From: an uncultured Clostridia bacterium
GTDB taxonomy: Bacteria > Bacillota > Clostridia > TANB77 > CAG-508
Reading direction: 5' to 3'
Length of the DNA stretch: 14,569 nt
Assembly (NCBI GenBank): GCA_934177555.1
Contig: CAKPPL010000024.1
Location: 1 to 14,569, forward strand
Below the pieces are notes generated by a model. That model had not been told where the DNA came from. It was given only the letters and a program-made list of their open reading frames with translations, and did no database searches. The first letter of the stretch is position 1. The number at the start of each line of letters is the position of its first letter. The translations under genes and the position numbers were made by a program. Of this stretch, positions 6,764 through 14,569 are shown in pieces.

Positions 6764-6826
6764 GATTTATTTATCTTGGTATACTTTCTTTAATCTTTTT
6801 TCCACTTTTTTATTTGCATGATTTAG

Positions 6827-6901
6827 TGAAGGTTACCATGAACCTCCACCACCTCCTCCAGAGCCTCCTCCTGAAGAACCACCACCTGAAGATGAGCCTC
6901 C
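6827..6901. repeat. Near-identical 3' segment of the two DUF2207 genes (copy 2)
   Basis: 75 bp matching 8778-8852 with one mismatch. It encodes the Gly/Ser-rich C-terminus and runs a few bases past the stop codon. It is markedly richer in G and C than the surrounding DNA. Confidence 0.9.
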
Positions 6902-8731
6902 ACTTGAATATGAACTGCCACCAGAATATCCACCACTAGCTGAAGGTTGAGAAGTCATTGCATTAGATGCATTTCTCATTGTTGAATCAATAAAATGATT
7001 GAATGAATGCATTGAAAAATCTGTTGTAGAATCATACCATGTAGGTTCTTGTATTACTATATCTTCAAATTGTTTTATCCATAAATTAGATATTCCCAAA
7101 ACATATGTATATGGTAATATATTATAAAAATATTGTGGATTTTCCTGAACTAGACTTTCAAGTTGTTCTTTTTCAGCAGTTTTTAAAAATTTTTTAAATC
7201 CTCTAATTTTACCTAATATTTCAGTTCCATATTTAGTTCTTTTATCCATATATTTTATAAATAATAATAATATTCCCATAATTATTACTCCAATTATATA
7301 TGTAACTAAATATGTTTTATTATTTAATAATGCTGGCAATATAGTCATAATCCATGGTCCTCCACCAAATGGTAACCCCCAAAGAATTCCAAATATTTTT
7401 AATTCTTTTGGTGCTTTACTCACTAATGTTCCAAACATCACAGAAAAACCGATTATCGGAAATATTAGTGCAACTAGTATAGTTTCATCATATATTGTAT
7501 AATCATAAACAGGTTTTATTGTAATTAAACAAAATATAAGGACTATCATTGCTAAAATAGTATATATTACTTTTGCTTTAGTTGAAATTGACTCAAATAT
7601 TTTTTCTTTATTTTCTCTAGTATTAATTTCTCTCTTAATTCTATTTACTGTAAGATAAAACTTATTTTTTAACATTTCTTTATTTACATATTCACCAATC
7701 TGTCTTTGTGAAAATAACCCATTAAAAAACATTCTTTCAATTTCATTATTTCCATCATATTCTTTTAATTTTATAATTTTAAATTTATTACTTCCAGTTT
7801 CTTGTATCTTTAAATATCCTTTATCTGCTAAATATATTAACAAAGATACAATATCTTTATCATTTACTTCTCCCTTATAATAAAATCCTAATTCTACTGA
7901 ATTGCAATTATTCGGTGGATAAAATTCTACAGTCTCAATTACTTTATCATCTTTTCCATATTTTCTCCATAAATTATCTGCAATCCATAAACATATTAAG
8001 CATATAACTATTATCCAAAAACTATATTTTTCAGGTGTTAATCTTTTAGATGAAAAATATCCTTCTGGTAATGTAAGTCTTACTGTTAATCCTTGTCCTG
8101 CTTTTATTGGCGACAATGTCTCTCCAATAATCACATTGCCTTCTGATTCATAATGAACATTTAAACTATCTGTTGAACCTCTATATCCACTTGAAAAACC
8201 TAATAATGATTTATCAAACTCCTTAGGCATTGTAATTTTAAACTTAACATTACTAATATTAGCATCCCAGTAATTTCCAATTAAATTAAAATACAATTCA
8301 TCTGCATCTTTTAATGGATCATTTCCTATATCATATTTATATTTTATTGTGTATGAGTGTTTTCCAGTATAAGTTTTTGAACTACTTCCTATTTTTATAA
8401 TTTTATAACCATTTTCATTTGATGTTGTATATTCTTCACTTACACTTATTTTTGATACTTTAGCTCTGTTATTTGATGTTGTTCCATCTGTTCTTGTTAT
8501 ACTATTTCTTAATGGTAATTTTCTGAATATTCCATGTTTGGCTGAATAAAAATACGCAGTTATGTTTTCTGTAATATCAAATGTATTATCTTCATTAACT
8601 ACCATATCAATATCATAACTTGTAATTTCATAATCTCCTGCTGATGTTATTGCAAAAGATTTATTTGGTATTATATATATCATTTGTGTTATTAAAATAA
8701 TACAAAATAGTATTTTTAAGTATTTCTTCAT
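6833..8731 (-). CDS. DUF2207 family membrane protein, downstream copy of a tandem pair
   Basis: 632 aa. Signal peptide 1-27 (cut likely after SFA), an extracytoplasmic DUF2207 domain (about 31-230), a transmembrane helix (about 237-253), a cytoplasmic stretch with WRKYGKDD, then further helices at about 385-405, 415-435, 445-468 and 474-493. The conserved LGISNLWIKQF block at 545-555 follows, then a Gly/Ser tail ending GGGGGGSW. The function of DUF2207 proteins is not established. They commonly sit beside lemA, as here, and are presumed to act in the envelope. AAGGTGG (8741-8747) lies 9 nt before the ATG. This gene is the product of a tandem duplication: the 27 bases before its ATG match the 3' end of lemA, and its first about 80 residues are nearly identical to those of the gene at 8784. 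The central helices have diverged, so the copies may have different partners. Confidence 0.87.
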   Translation of the reverse strand: MKKYLKILFCIILITQMIYIIPNKSFAITSAGDYEITSYDIDMVVNEDNTFDITENITAYFYSAKHGIFRKLPLRNSITRTDGTTSNNRAKVSKISVSEEYTTSNENGYKIIKIGSSSKTYTGKHSYTIKYKYDIGNDPLKDADELYFNLIGNYWDANISNVKFKITMPKEFDKSLLGFSSGYRGSTDSLNVHYESEGNVIIGETLSPIKAGQGLTVRLTLPEGYFSSKRLTPEKYSFWIIVICLICLWIADNLWRKYGKDDKVIETVEFYPPNNCNSVELGFYYKGEVNDKDIVSLLIYLADKGYLKIQETGSNKFKIIKLKEYDGNNEIERMFFNGLFSQRQIGEYVNKEMLKNKFYLTVNRIKREINTRENKEKIFESISTKAKVIYTILAMIVLIFCLITIKPVYDYTIYDETILVALIFPIIGFSVMFGTLVSKAPKELKIFGILWGLPFGGGPWIMTILPALLNNKTYLVTYIIGVIIMGILLLFIKYMDKRTKYGTEILGKIRGFKKFLKTAEKEQLESLVQENPQYFYNILPYTYVLGISNLWIKQFEDIVIQEPTWYDSTTDFSMHSFNHFIDSTMRNASNAMTSQPSASGGYSGGSSYSSGGSSSGGGSSGGGSGGGGGGSW

Positions 8732-8758
8732 TTTATAATTCCACCTTTAGATTATTTT
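8732..8758 (-). repeat. Relic of the lemA 3' end in front of the second DUF2207 gene
   Basis: 26 of 27 bases match 10695-10721, the last codons of lemA (Asn-Asn-x-Lys-Val-Glu-Leu-stop). The similarity stops abruptly beyond 8758. It marks the duplication junction and supplies the AAGGTGG ribosome site of the downstream copy. Confidence 0.85.
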
Positions 8759-8777
8759 ACATTATTATTTATTTTAA

Positions 8778-8852
8778 TGAAGGTTACCATGAACCTCCAC
8801 CACCTCCTCCAGAGCCTCCTCCTGAGGAACCACCACCTGAAGATGAGCCTCC
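8778..8852. repeat. Near-identical 3' segment of the two DUF2207 genes (copy 1)
   Basis: Partner of 6827-6901. The period here is 1951 bp, against 1963 bp near the 5' ends, which accounts for the four-codon length difference between the proteins. Confidence 0.9.
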
Positions 8853-10694
8853 TCCTGAACTTGAACTTCCTCCAGAAGAACCTCCACTACTTGACGAATA
8901 ATTAGAAGTCATTGTAGTAGATACATTTTCCATTGTTGAATTTATAAAATGATTAAATGAATGCATAGAAAAACTATTATCTGTTGAATCATACCATGTA
9001 GGCTGTTCTTGTATGTTTATTGATTCAAATTTTTTTATCCATAAATTCGATATTCCTAAAACATATGTATATGGTAATATATCATAAAAATACTGTGGAT
9101 TTTCTTGAACTAAACTTTCTAACTGTTCTTTTTCTGCAATTTTCAAAAATCTTTTAAATCCTTTAATTTTTCCTAATATCTCATTTCCATATTTACTTCT
9201 TTTTCTCATATATTTTGTAAATAATATTAATATACCTATAACCACTATCCCTATTATATGTGTTACTAAATAAATTTTATTTTCTTTTAATGCTGGTAAT
9301 ATAATTAATGACCATGCCCCTATCGCTAATGGAAATCCTGTAACAAAAGCTAATGCTTTAACATCTCCTCTTATTGATGGAGTCATTACTGTAGGAATAA
9401 AAACAGAAAGTCCAACTATTGGAAATATTAATGCTATATATAAATATATATTTTCTACAACATATTCATAAACAGGTCTTATTGTAATTAAACAAAAAAT
9501 TAAAATCATCATTGCTATAATTAAAGTTCTTGATAGCACTCTATTTAAAACAGGTTCAAATATTTTTTCTTTATTTTCTCTTGTGTTAATTTTTTTCTTA
9601 ATTTTATTTATTGTTTTATAAAATCTATTTTGTAACATTTTTCTATTTACATATTCACCAATTTGTCTTTGAAAAAGTAATCCTTCAAAAAATATTTTTT
9701 CAATTTCATTATTCCCATCATATTCTTTCAATTTAGTAATTTTAAATTCATCTTTTCCAATTTCTTTTATTTTTAGATATCCTTTATCTGCTAAATATAT
9801 TAATAAAGAAATAACATCTTTATCCTCTGCTCTTCCTTTATAATAAAATCCTAGTTCTGCCGAATTATAATTTTCTGGTGGATAAAATTCTATTGTTTCA
9901 ATTAATTTATCATCTTTACCATATTTTCTCCAAATTTTATCTCCAACTAAAAGACATATCAAACTTATTCCTATTACAACTATACCATACATTTCAGGAG
10001 TTAATCCTCTATATTTAAAATATCCTTCTGGTAATGTAAGTCTAACTGTTAATCCTTGCCATGGAAATATTGTTTTTATTAATCCTCCAGTAATAACATT
10101 TCCTTCTACATTATAATAAACATTAGAACTATCTGTAGAATTACTGTATCCACTTGCAAATCCTAATAAAGTTTTATCAAATTCTTTGGGCATTGTTATT
10201 TTAAATGTAACATTACTAATTTTAGCATCCCATTGATTTCCAATCAAATTGAAATATAATTCATCTGCATCTTTTAATGGATCATTTCCTATATCATATT
10301 TATATTTTATTGTGTATGAGTGTTCTCCAATATAAGTTTTTGAACTACTTCCTATTTTTATAACTTCGAAATTATCTTCAACAGAAGTTTCATATTTTTC
10401 ACTTACACTTATTTCAGATACATTTGCTCTATTATGTGATGTTGAACCATCTGTTCTTGTTATATTATTTTTTAATGGTAATTTTCTAAATATTCCATGT
10501 TTGGCTGAATAAAAATATGCAGTTATATTTTCTGTAATATCAAATGTATTATCTTCATTAACTACCATATCAATATCATAACTTGTAATTTCATAGTCTC
10601 CTGCTGATGTTATTGCAAAAGATTTATTTGGTATTATATATATCATTTGTATTATTAAAATAATACCTAAAAGAATTTTTAAGTATTTCTTCAT
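8784..10694 (-). CDS. DUF2207 family membrane protein, upstream copy of a tandem pair
   Basis: 636 aa with the same architecture as its downstream neighbour: signal peptide ending SFA (25-27), extracytoplasmic DUF2207 domain, a first membrane helix around residue 240, a cytoplasmic segment with WRKYGKDD, a second helix cluster (about 385-495), the LGISNLWIKKF block and a Gly/Ser tail ending GGGGGGSW. Its ATG is one base after the lemA TAA, and its AAGGTGG (10704-10710) lies within lemA codons, so it is translationally coupled to lemA. That arrangement is presumably ancestral, making this the original copy. Biochemical role is unknown; the LemA partnership implies an envelope function. Confidence is high for the family and low for function. 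Confidence 0.88.
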   Translation of the reverse strand: MKKYLKILLGIILIIQMIYIIPNKSFAITSAGDYEITSYDIDMVVNEDNTFDITENITAYFYSAKHGIFRKLPLKNNITRTDGSTSHNRANVSEISVSEKYETSVEDNFEVIKIGSSSKTYIGEHSYTIKYKYDIGNDPLKDADELYFNLIGNQWDAKISNVTFKITMPKEFDKTLLGFASGYSNSTDSSNVYYNVEGNVITGGLIKTIFPWQGLTVRLTLPEGYFKYRGLTPEMYGIVVIGISLICLLVGDKIWRKYGKDDKLIETIEFYPPENYNSAELGFYYKGRAEDKDVISLLIYLADKGYLKIKEIGKDEFKITKLKEYDGNNEIEKIFFEGLLFQRQIGEYVNRKMLQNRFYKTINKIKKKINTRENKEKIFEPVLNRVLSRTLIIAMMILIFCLITIRPVYEYVVENIYLYIALIFPIVGLSVFIPTVMTPSIRGDVKALAFVTGFPLAIGAWSLIILPALKENKIYLVTHIIGIVVIGILILFTKYMRKRSKYGNEILGKIKGFKRFLKIAEKEQLESLVQENPQYFYDILPYTYVLGISNLWIKKFESINIQEQPTWYDSTDNSFSMHSFNHFINSTMENVSTTMTSNYSSSSGGSSGGSSSSGGGSSSGGGSSGGGSGGGGGGSW

Positions 10695-10695
10695 T

Positions 10696-11241
10696 TTATA
10701 ATTCCACCTTTATATTATTTTTTTCTTCTGTGTCTGCTTCAAACATATTAGCAATTTTAAAATTAAAAATACTTGCTACTATATTACTTGGAAACATCTG
10801 AATTTTATTATTTAATATTCGAACTGCTCCATTATAATATTTTCTACTATTAGCTATTTCATCTTCAATTTTTACTAATTCTTTACTTAATTGTGAAAAA
10901 TTTTCATTTGCCTTCAATTCTGGATAGTTCTCAGCTATTGCCATTATACTAGATATCCCATGTGTTAATTTTTCATTTACATCTAATTTTTGATTCACTG
11001 GCATATTATCATAAATACTAGCTCTTAATTCTGCAATTTTACTTAATGTTCCTTGTTCATGTTTTGCATATCCTTTTACTACTTCAACTAGATTTGGTAT
11101 TAAGTCCCATCTTTTCTTTAAATATATATCCATTGTTGAAAATGCTTCTTTTACTATATTATTAGCTTGTACTAAATTGTTATATGTCACAAAAATATAA
11201 ATAATTACTAGTAATATAATTCCAATTATTATATATGTCAT
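10696..11241 (-). CDS. lemA: LemA family membrane protein
   Basis: 181 aa, typical family length. One N-terminal transmembrane helix (about 2-19) is followed by a predicted helical bundle. The family block YNNLVQANNIVKEAFST, KKRWDLIPNLVEVVKGYAKHE (20-63) is plain, as is NSRKYYNGAVRILNNKIQ (131-148) with the FPSNI and F-FE ending. LemA proteins are widespread, have no firmly established biochemical role and often neighbour DUF2207 or TPM-domain membrane proteins, as here. GGGGGAG sits a few bases before the ATG, 22 bp after the rnhA stop. The gene lies in the operon headed by rnhA and overlaps its successor's ribosome site. Its last codons were copied downstream when the DUF2207 gene was duplicated. 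Confidence 0.95.
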   Translation of the reverse strand: MTYIIIGIILLVIIYIFVTYNNLVQANNIVKEAFSTMDIYLKKRWDLIPNLVEVVKGYAKHEQGTLSKIAELRASIYDNMPVNQKLDVNEKLTHGISSIMAIAENYPELKANENFSQLSKELVKIEDEIANSRKYYNGAVRILNNKIQMFPSNIVASIFNFKIANMFEADTEEKNNIKVEL

Positions 11242-11263
11242 TTTTCTCTCCCCCTTTCATTCT

Positions 11264-11701
11264 TTATAAATTTTTAATAGCTGTTCTTGCTAATTCATCA
11301 CATCTATTATTAAATTCATTATCACTATGTCCTTTAACTTTTACAAATTCTACTTTATGTTTTTGTGTTAATGAATATAATTCTTGCCATAATTCTTTAT
11401 TTTTTACAGGTTCTCCACTAGCTGTTTTCCAGCCTTTTTTCATCCAGTTGTAAATCCATCCCTGTGCAAAAGCATTTACAGTATATGCACTGTCACTATA
11501 AACTGTTACATCACTTTCAACTTTTAAGCATTTTAAAGCTTCTATAACTGCTGTTACCTCCATAATATTATTAGTTGTATTTTTATTTCCTCCTGAAATT
11601 TCTTTTTTTACATCTTTATACATTAATATAGCTCCCCATCCTCCTGGACCTGGATTTCCTGAACAGGCTCCATCTGTATAAATTGTTATTTTTTCATTCA
11701 T
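11264..11701 (-). CDS. rnhA: Ribonuclease HI
   Basis: 145 aa. Cytoplasmic endonuclease cutting the RNA strand of RNA-DNA hybrids (R-loops, Okazaki primers). All catalytic residues sit at near-Escherichia coli positions: Asp10 (TDGACSGNPG), Glu48 (NNIMEV), Asp70 (YSDSAY), His125 (KGHSDN) and Asp135 (RCDELA). The basic handle GWIYNWMKKGWKTA (81-94) that grips the hybrid is present, so this is the E. coli-type enzyme. AGGGTGG lies 7 nt before the ATG. It heads the minus-strand operon with lemA and two DUF2207 genes. A functional tie to those membrane proteins is not implied; the linkage may be a matter of promoter sharing. Confidence 0.97.
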   Translation of the reverse strand: MNEKITIYTDGACSGNPGPGGWGAILMYKDVKKEISGGNKNTTNNIMEVTAVIEALKCLKVESDVTVYSDSAYTVNAFAQGWIYNWMKKGWKTASGEPVKNKELWQELYSLTQKHKVEFVKVKGHSDNEFNNRCDELARTAIKNL

Positions 11702-11768
11702 ATTTCTACCACCCTTAATAAAAATCTATTTTTTTATATTTTCTATTTTTTTTTTTTTAGATTTGTGA

Positions 11769-11774
11769 TATGAT
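11769..11774 (+). promoter_or_regulatory. Extended -10 promoter candidate for tmcAL
   Basis: TG-A-TATGAT (TG at 11766-11767, -10 at 11769-11774) on the plus strand. The -35 region falls in a run of 13 T (11746-11758) and has no consensus, so recognition would rely on the extended -10. Confidence 0.45.
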
Positions 11775-11801
11775 TATACCAATAAAGTTATAAATTTTCA
11801 A
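11773..11801 (-). promoter_or_regulatory. Promoter of the rnhA-lemA-DUF2207 operon
   Basis: TTGAAA (11796-11801), exactly 17 bp, perfect TATAAT (11773-11778) on the minus strand. Its -10 shares two bases with the opposing tmcAL -10. The leader carries a run of 13 A. Confidence 0.75.
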
Positions 11802-11808
11802 TATTTTT

Positions 11809-11814
11809 AAGGAG
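11809..11814 (+). promoter_or_regulatory. Ribosome binding site of tmcAL
   Basis: AAGGAG, 6 nt before the ATG at 11821. It fixes the start. Confidence 0.8.
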
Positions 11815-11820
11815 TTTTTC

Positions 11821-13059
11821 ATGAGTAATGTATTAGGAATTATATCAGAATATAATCCATTCCATAATGGTCATTTATATCATCTAATTGAATCAAAAAA
11901 AGCTACACAATCTAATTATTCTATATGTGTAATGTCTGGTAATTTCACTCAAAGAGGTGAACCTGCGCTTTTTGATAAATGGTCAAGAACAAAAATGGCT
12001 TTAGAAAATGGAATAGACTTAGTTATTGAATTGCCAACAATTTATTCTATATCAAGTGCAGAAAACTTTGCATCTGGTGCAATTAAATTACTAGATTCAT
12101 TAAATATTGTTGATTTTATTTCTTTTGGAAGCGAATGTGATGATATTTCTATTTTAAATGATATTGCAAATGTTTTATTCCAAGAACCTTCTGATTATAA
12201 AACATTATTATCACATGAATTATCAAAAGGAGTATCTTTTCCTAAAGCAAGAGAAAATGCTTTAATGATGTACTTAAATGATGTTAGAAGATTTGCTAAT
12301 GTATTATCTTCTCCAAATAATATTCTAGGAATTGAATATTTAAAAGCTTTAAAAAAACAAAAAAGTGATATTGAGCCATTTACTTTAAAACGAAAAAGCT
12401 CTAAACATAATGATATTAAAATACCTCAATTTGCTACATTTGCAAGTGGTACAGCAATACGTAATTCTTGTTTAGGAAATAACATTTCTGTATTAGAAAA
12501 TGTTATGCCTGAATCTTGTTTTAATATTTTAAATGAAAATATCAAAAAAGGACATATTATAAAAGATATTTCTGTATTTGACAAAGAAATCCTTTTTAAT
12601 TTGCGAAAAATGTCTGTATCTGATATTGGTGATTTACCTGATGTATCTGAAGGATTAGAATTTGCTATAAAGTCTGCTGCAAATTCTTGCAATAGTGTAA
12701 TTGAATTATTATCATTAATAGATTCTAAAAGATATACAAAAACTAGAATTCAACGTATATTACTTTATGCTCTTTTAGGCATTACAAAAAAAGATATGCA
12801 GATATCCAAAAATATTACACCTTATATAAGAGTTTTAGGTTTTAATAATAAAGGAAAAAATTTAATTAGTGAAATTTCAAACAGAAACCCAAAATTAGAA
12901 ATTATTACATCTATAAAAAAATTTATAGATAAATCTCCTAATAAAAATCAAAAACTACTTTTAGCCAAAGATGTCTGGGCTTCTAATGTTTACACATTAG
13001 GTTATGAGTATGATTCAAAAGCAAATTTAGATTATACTCAAAAATTAATTACATATTAA
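11821..13059 (+). CDS. tmcAL: tRNA(Met) cytidine acetate ligase, TmcAL (YlbM family)
   Basis: 412 aa, the usual family size. In Bacillus subtilis TmcAL makes N4-acetylcytidine at the wobble base of elongator tRNA-Met from acetate and ATP, helping it read AUG rather than AUA. The nucleotidyltransferase-type HxGH motif is HNGH at 15-18 inside EYNPFHNGHLYH, followed by the family block SGNFTQRGEPALFDKW (39-54), GIDLVIELPT, a GIEYLKAL segment and a SGTAIRN motif. It is the only plus-strand gene in the window, divergent from rnhA and facing glgP across a shared terminator. Cytoplasmic. Identity is secure at family level; activity is inferred from homology. Confidence 0.92.
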   Translation: MSNVLGIISEYNPFHNGHLYHLIESKKATQSNYSICVMSGNFTQRGEPALFDKWSRTKMALENGIDLVIELPTIYSISSAENFASGAIKLLDSLNIVDFISFGSECDDISILNDIANVLFQEPSDYKTLLSHELSKGVSFPKARENALMMYLNDVRRFANVLSSPNNILGIEYLKALKKQKSDIEPFTLKRKSSKHNDIKIPQFATFASGTAIRNSCLGNNISVLENVMPESCFNILNENIKKGHIIKDISVFDKEILFNLRKMSVSDIGDLPDVSEGLEFAIKSAANSCNSVIELLSLIDSKRYTKTRIQRILLYALLGITKKDMQISKNITPYIRVLGFNNKGKNLISEISNRNPKLEIITSIKKFIDKSPNKNQKLLLAKDVWASNVYTLGYEYDSKANLDYTQKLITY

Positions 13060-13060
13060 A

Positions 13061-13099
13061 AAATACCAAATTTAAAATCAAATTTGGTATTTCTTTTTT
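13061..13099. terminator. Bidirectional terminator between convergent tmcAL and glgP
   Basis: Perfect 13-bp inverted repeat (13061-13073 with 13080-13092), 6-nt loop, immediately after the tmcAL stop. Plus-strand RNA ends in UUUCUUUUUUA; minus-strand RNA also ends in a U-run. It lies against the glgP stop at 13098. Confidence 0.88.
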
Positions 13100-14569
13100 A
13101 TTTTTCTATCCATTTTACTAAATCTAAGTTTTCACTATCTAATATCATTTCATGTTCTGGCATAACTCTGAATGTATATCCGTAATTTCCACCTGAAGTT
13201 AAATTTATTTTAGCTGTATAATAATATTTTTTATTTTCTTCTTCTTTTTTATCTAATTTCATTGGTATTACTTTAACTTCTTGTACAGCTCCATTTTCTA
13301 AGAATTTTCCATAATATACTTCTACTCTAATATGATTTACATCTATATTTGGTAATGTTACTGCACATTTTACTTCTATTTCATCTCCTGCATCAACAGT
13401 TATATCATCTGCATTGTCTTCGAATTGTTCTATGGATATATCTTTCCAATTTGCATATAGATTTTGTTTCCAAGTATTTAATTCTGTAACTTGTTCTAAG
13501 TTTTTATAATATTTTTTGGTTACATTACATAATGGTATATATAAATTATTTGTATAATCTACTAACATTCTTGCTGTACTGTATTTTCCTCCTGTTGTCA
13601 TTATTGAATTTTTCATTATTTCAATCCATCTTTTTGATATTCCATTTGAGTCTTTATCATAATATGTTGGGATTATTTTATTTTCTAATGTATAATACAT
13701 ACTTTCACTATCTGCTTTATCTTGTTCTTCATAAGATGAATATTCTGCATTTGTTCCTATTGTCCAACCATTTTTTTGATTATATCCTTCTGCCCACCAT
13801 CCATCAAGTACACTGAAGTTTATTACTCCATTTACTGATGCTTTTTGTCCACTTGTTCCTGATGCTTCCATTGGTCTTCTTGGATTATTTAGCCATACAT
13901 CTACACCACTTACTAAATATCTTGATATTTCTATATTATAATTTTCTAAAACAAATATCTTTCCTTTGAATTGTGGTTTTAGTGATATTTCATGTATATA
14001 TTTTATTAAATCTGCTCCTTCTTTATCTGCTGGATGTGCTTTTCCTGCAAATATTAATTGAACTGGTCTATTTTCATCATTTAATATTTGTGTTATTCTC
14101 TCTAAATCTTTGAATATTAATGTTGCTCTTTTATATGTTGCAAACCTTCTTGCAAACCCTATTGTTAAAGCATTTGGATTTAGTTTTGATGTAATTTCAT
14201 TGATTTCATCATAACTTACTCCTTCTCTTCTTAATCTGTTTGTAACATTTTCTTTTACTAATGCTAGTAATTTTACTTTTCTTTCTGTGTGAACCTGCCA
14301 TAATTGATCATCTGGTATATTTTTAATTTTTTCCCATACAGAGTCTTCGTGTATATTGTCTTGCCAATATGGTATTAAATATTTATTATATAATTCTTTT
14401 AATTTTGGTGCTAACCATGTACATGTATGTACTCCATTTGTTACATATGTTATAGGTGATTCACTTGGTGCAATATGTGGCCATACTTCAGAGAATAATT
14501 CTCTTGATACTTCTCCATGTAATTTACTTACACCATTTTTCTTTCCTGCTATTTTTAATGCTAATATTC
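13098..14569 (-). CDS. glgP: Alpha-glucan (glycogen/maltodextrin) phosphorylase, C-terminal part, 5' end beyond the window
   Basis: 489 codons are visible and the frame is open to the right edge with no stop, so the ATG at 13871 is internal. The enzyme releases glucose-1-phosphate from alpha-1,4-glucans with phosphate, using pyridoxal phosphate, in the cytoplasm. GT35 marks are clear: TNGVHTCTW, GFARRFATYKRA (phosphate and sugar-phosphate contacts), IFAGKAHPAD, a VWLNNPRRPMEASGTSG block, then GQKAS with the Lys (13842-13844) that normally holds the cofactor, followed by NGVINFSVLDGWW. This is the long bacterial/archaeal form, distinct from the E. coli MalP type. A beta-rich C-terminal extension (last about 110 residues) is normal for it. 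A stem-loop terminator follows the stop. Upstream neighbours are not visible. Confidence 0.93.
   Translation of the reverse strand, partial: ILALKIAGKKNGVSKLHGEVSRELFSEVWPHIAPSESPITYVTNGVHTCTWLAPKLKELYNKYLIPYWQDNIHEDSVWEKIKNIPDDQLWQVHTERKVKLLALVKENVTNRLRREGVSYDEINEITSKLNPNALTIGFARRFATYKRATLIFKDLERITQILNDENRPVQLIFAGKAHPADKEGADLIKYIHEISLKPQFKGKIFVLENYNIEISRYLVSGVDVWLNNPRRPMEASGTSGQKASVNGVINFSVLDGWWAEGYNQKNGWTIGTNAEYSSYEEQDKADSESMYYTLENKIIPTYYDKDSNGISKRWIEIMKNSIMTTGGKYSTARMLVDYTNNLYIPLCNVTKKYYKNLEQVTELNTWKQNLYANWKDISIEQFEDNADDITVDAGDEIEVKCAVTLPNIDVNHIRVEVYYGKFLENGAVQEVKVIPMKLDKKEEENKKYYYTAKINLTSGGNYGYTFRVMPEHEMILDSENLDLVKWIEK

Noticed and set aside
13098..13871. A complete 257-residue gene starting at the ATG at 13871
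   Set aside because: The reading frame continues without a stop to the window edge and encodes conserved phosphorylase motifs; the ATG is the Met of the cofactor-site block.

Overview
The window looks like ordinary chromosome from a strongly AT-rich Bacillota, most likely a clostridial gut or anaerobe lineage. The pointers are A/T-ending codon use, GGAG/AGGTGG-type ribosome sites, LexA with a Bacillus-like helix-turn-helix, TmcAL (YlbM family), a clostridial-type class A PBP with a C..H-rich tail, and a long-form alpha-glucan phosphorylase. No species can be named from sequence alone. No phage, transposase, CRISPR, tRNA or rRNA was seen. No gene-free stretch exceeds about 160 bases.

Layout. 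All genes lie on the minus strand except tmcAL. Reading leftward in the direction of transcription: glgP (13098 to the right edge, 5' end outside) ends against a shared bidirectional terminator. tmcAL (11821-13059, plus) is divergent from a four-gene minus-strand operon, rnhA - lemA - DUF2207 - DUF2207 (11701 to 6833), across a 119-bp region whose two promoters overlap at their -10 boxes. Then come lexA (6025-6672), a membrane-anchored SH3b/GH18 protein (4226-5923), an unrecognised conserved-looking protein (3286-4137), a class A penicillin-binding protein (673-3213) and the N-terminal half of cysS (1-622).

Themes. Cell-envelope genes dominate: PBP1A, the anchored GH18 protein, and LemA with two DUF2207 membrane proteins. 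They are interleaved with housekeeping genes for tRNA charging and modification, RNase H, the SOS repressor and glucan breakdown. Several intergenic regions hold a Rho-independent hairpin for the upstream gene. In three consecutive cases the downstream gene's probable -35 box lies inside that hairpin's descending arm.

Most notable: a tandem duplication of the DUF2207 gene whose junction still carries the last codons of lemA in front of the second copy; mosaic near-identity between the copies; a PBP tail encoded by a hexanucleotide Thr-Asn microsatellite; a possible AUA start codon; and a CysRS with Thr in place of the first His of the HIGH motif. I found no convincing new multi-gene system. 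The lemA/DUF2207/DUF2207 cassette is the best candidate for something functionally unexplored.
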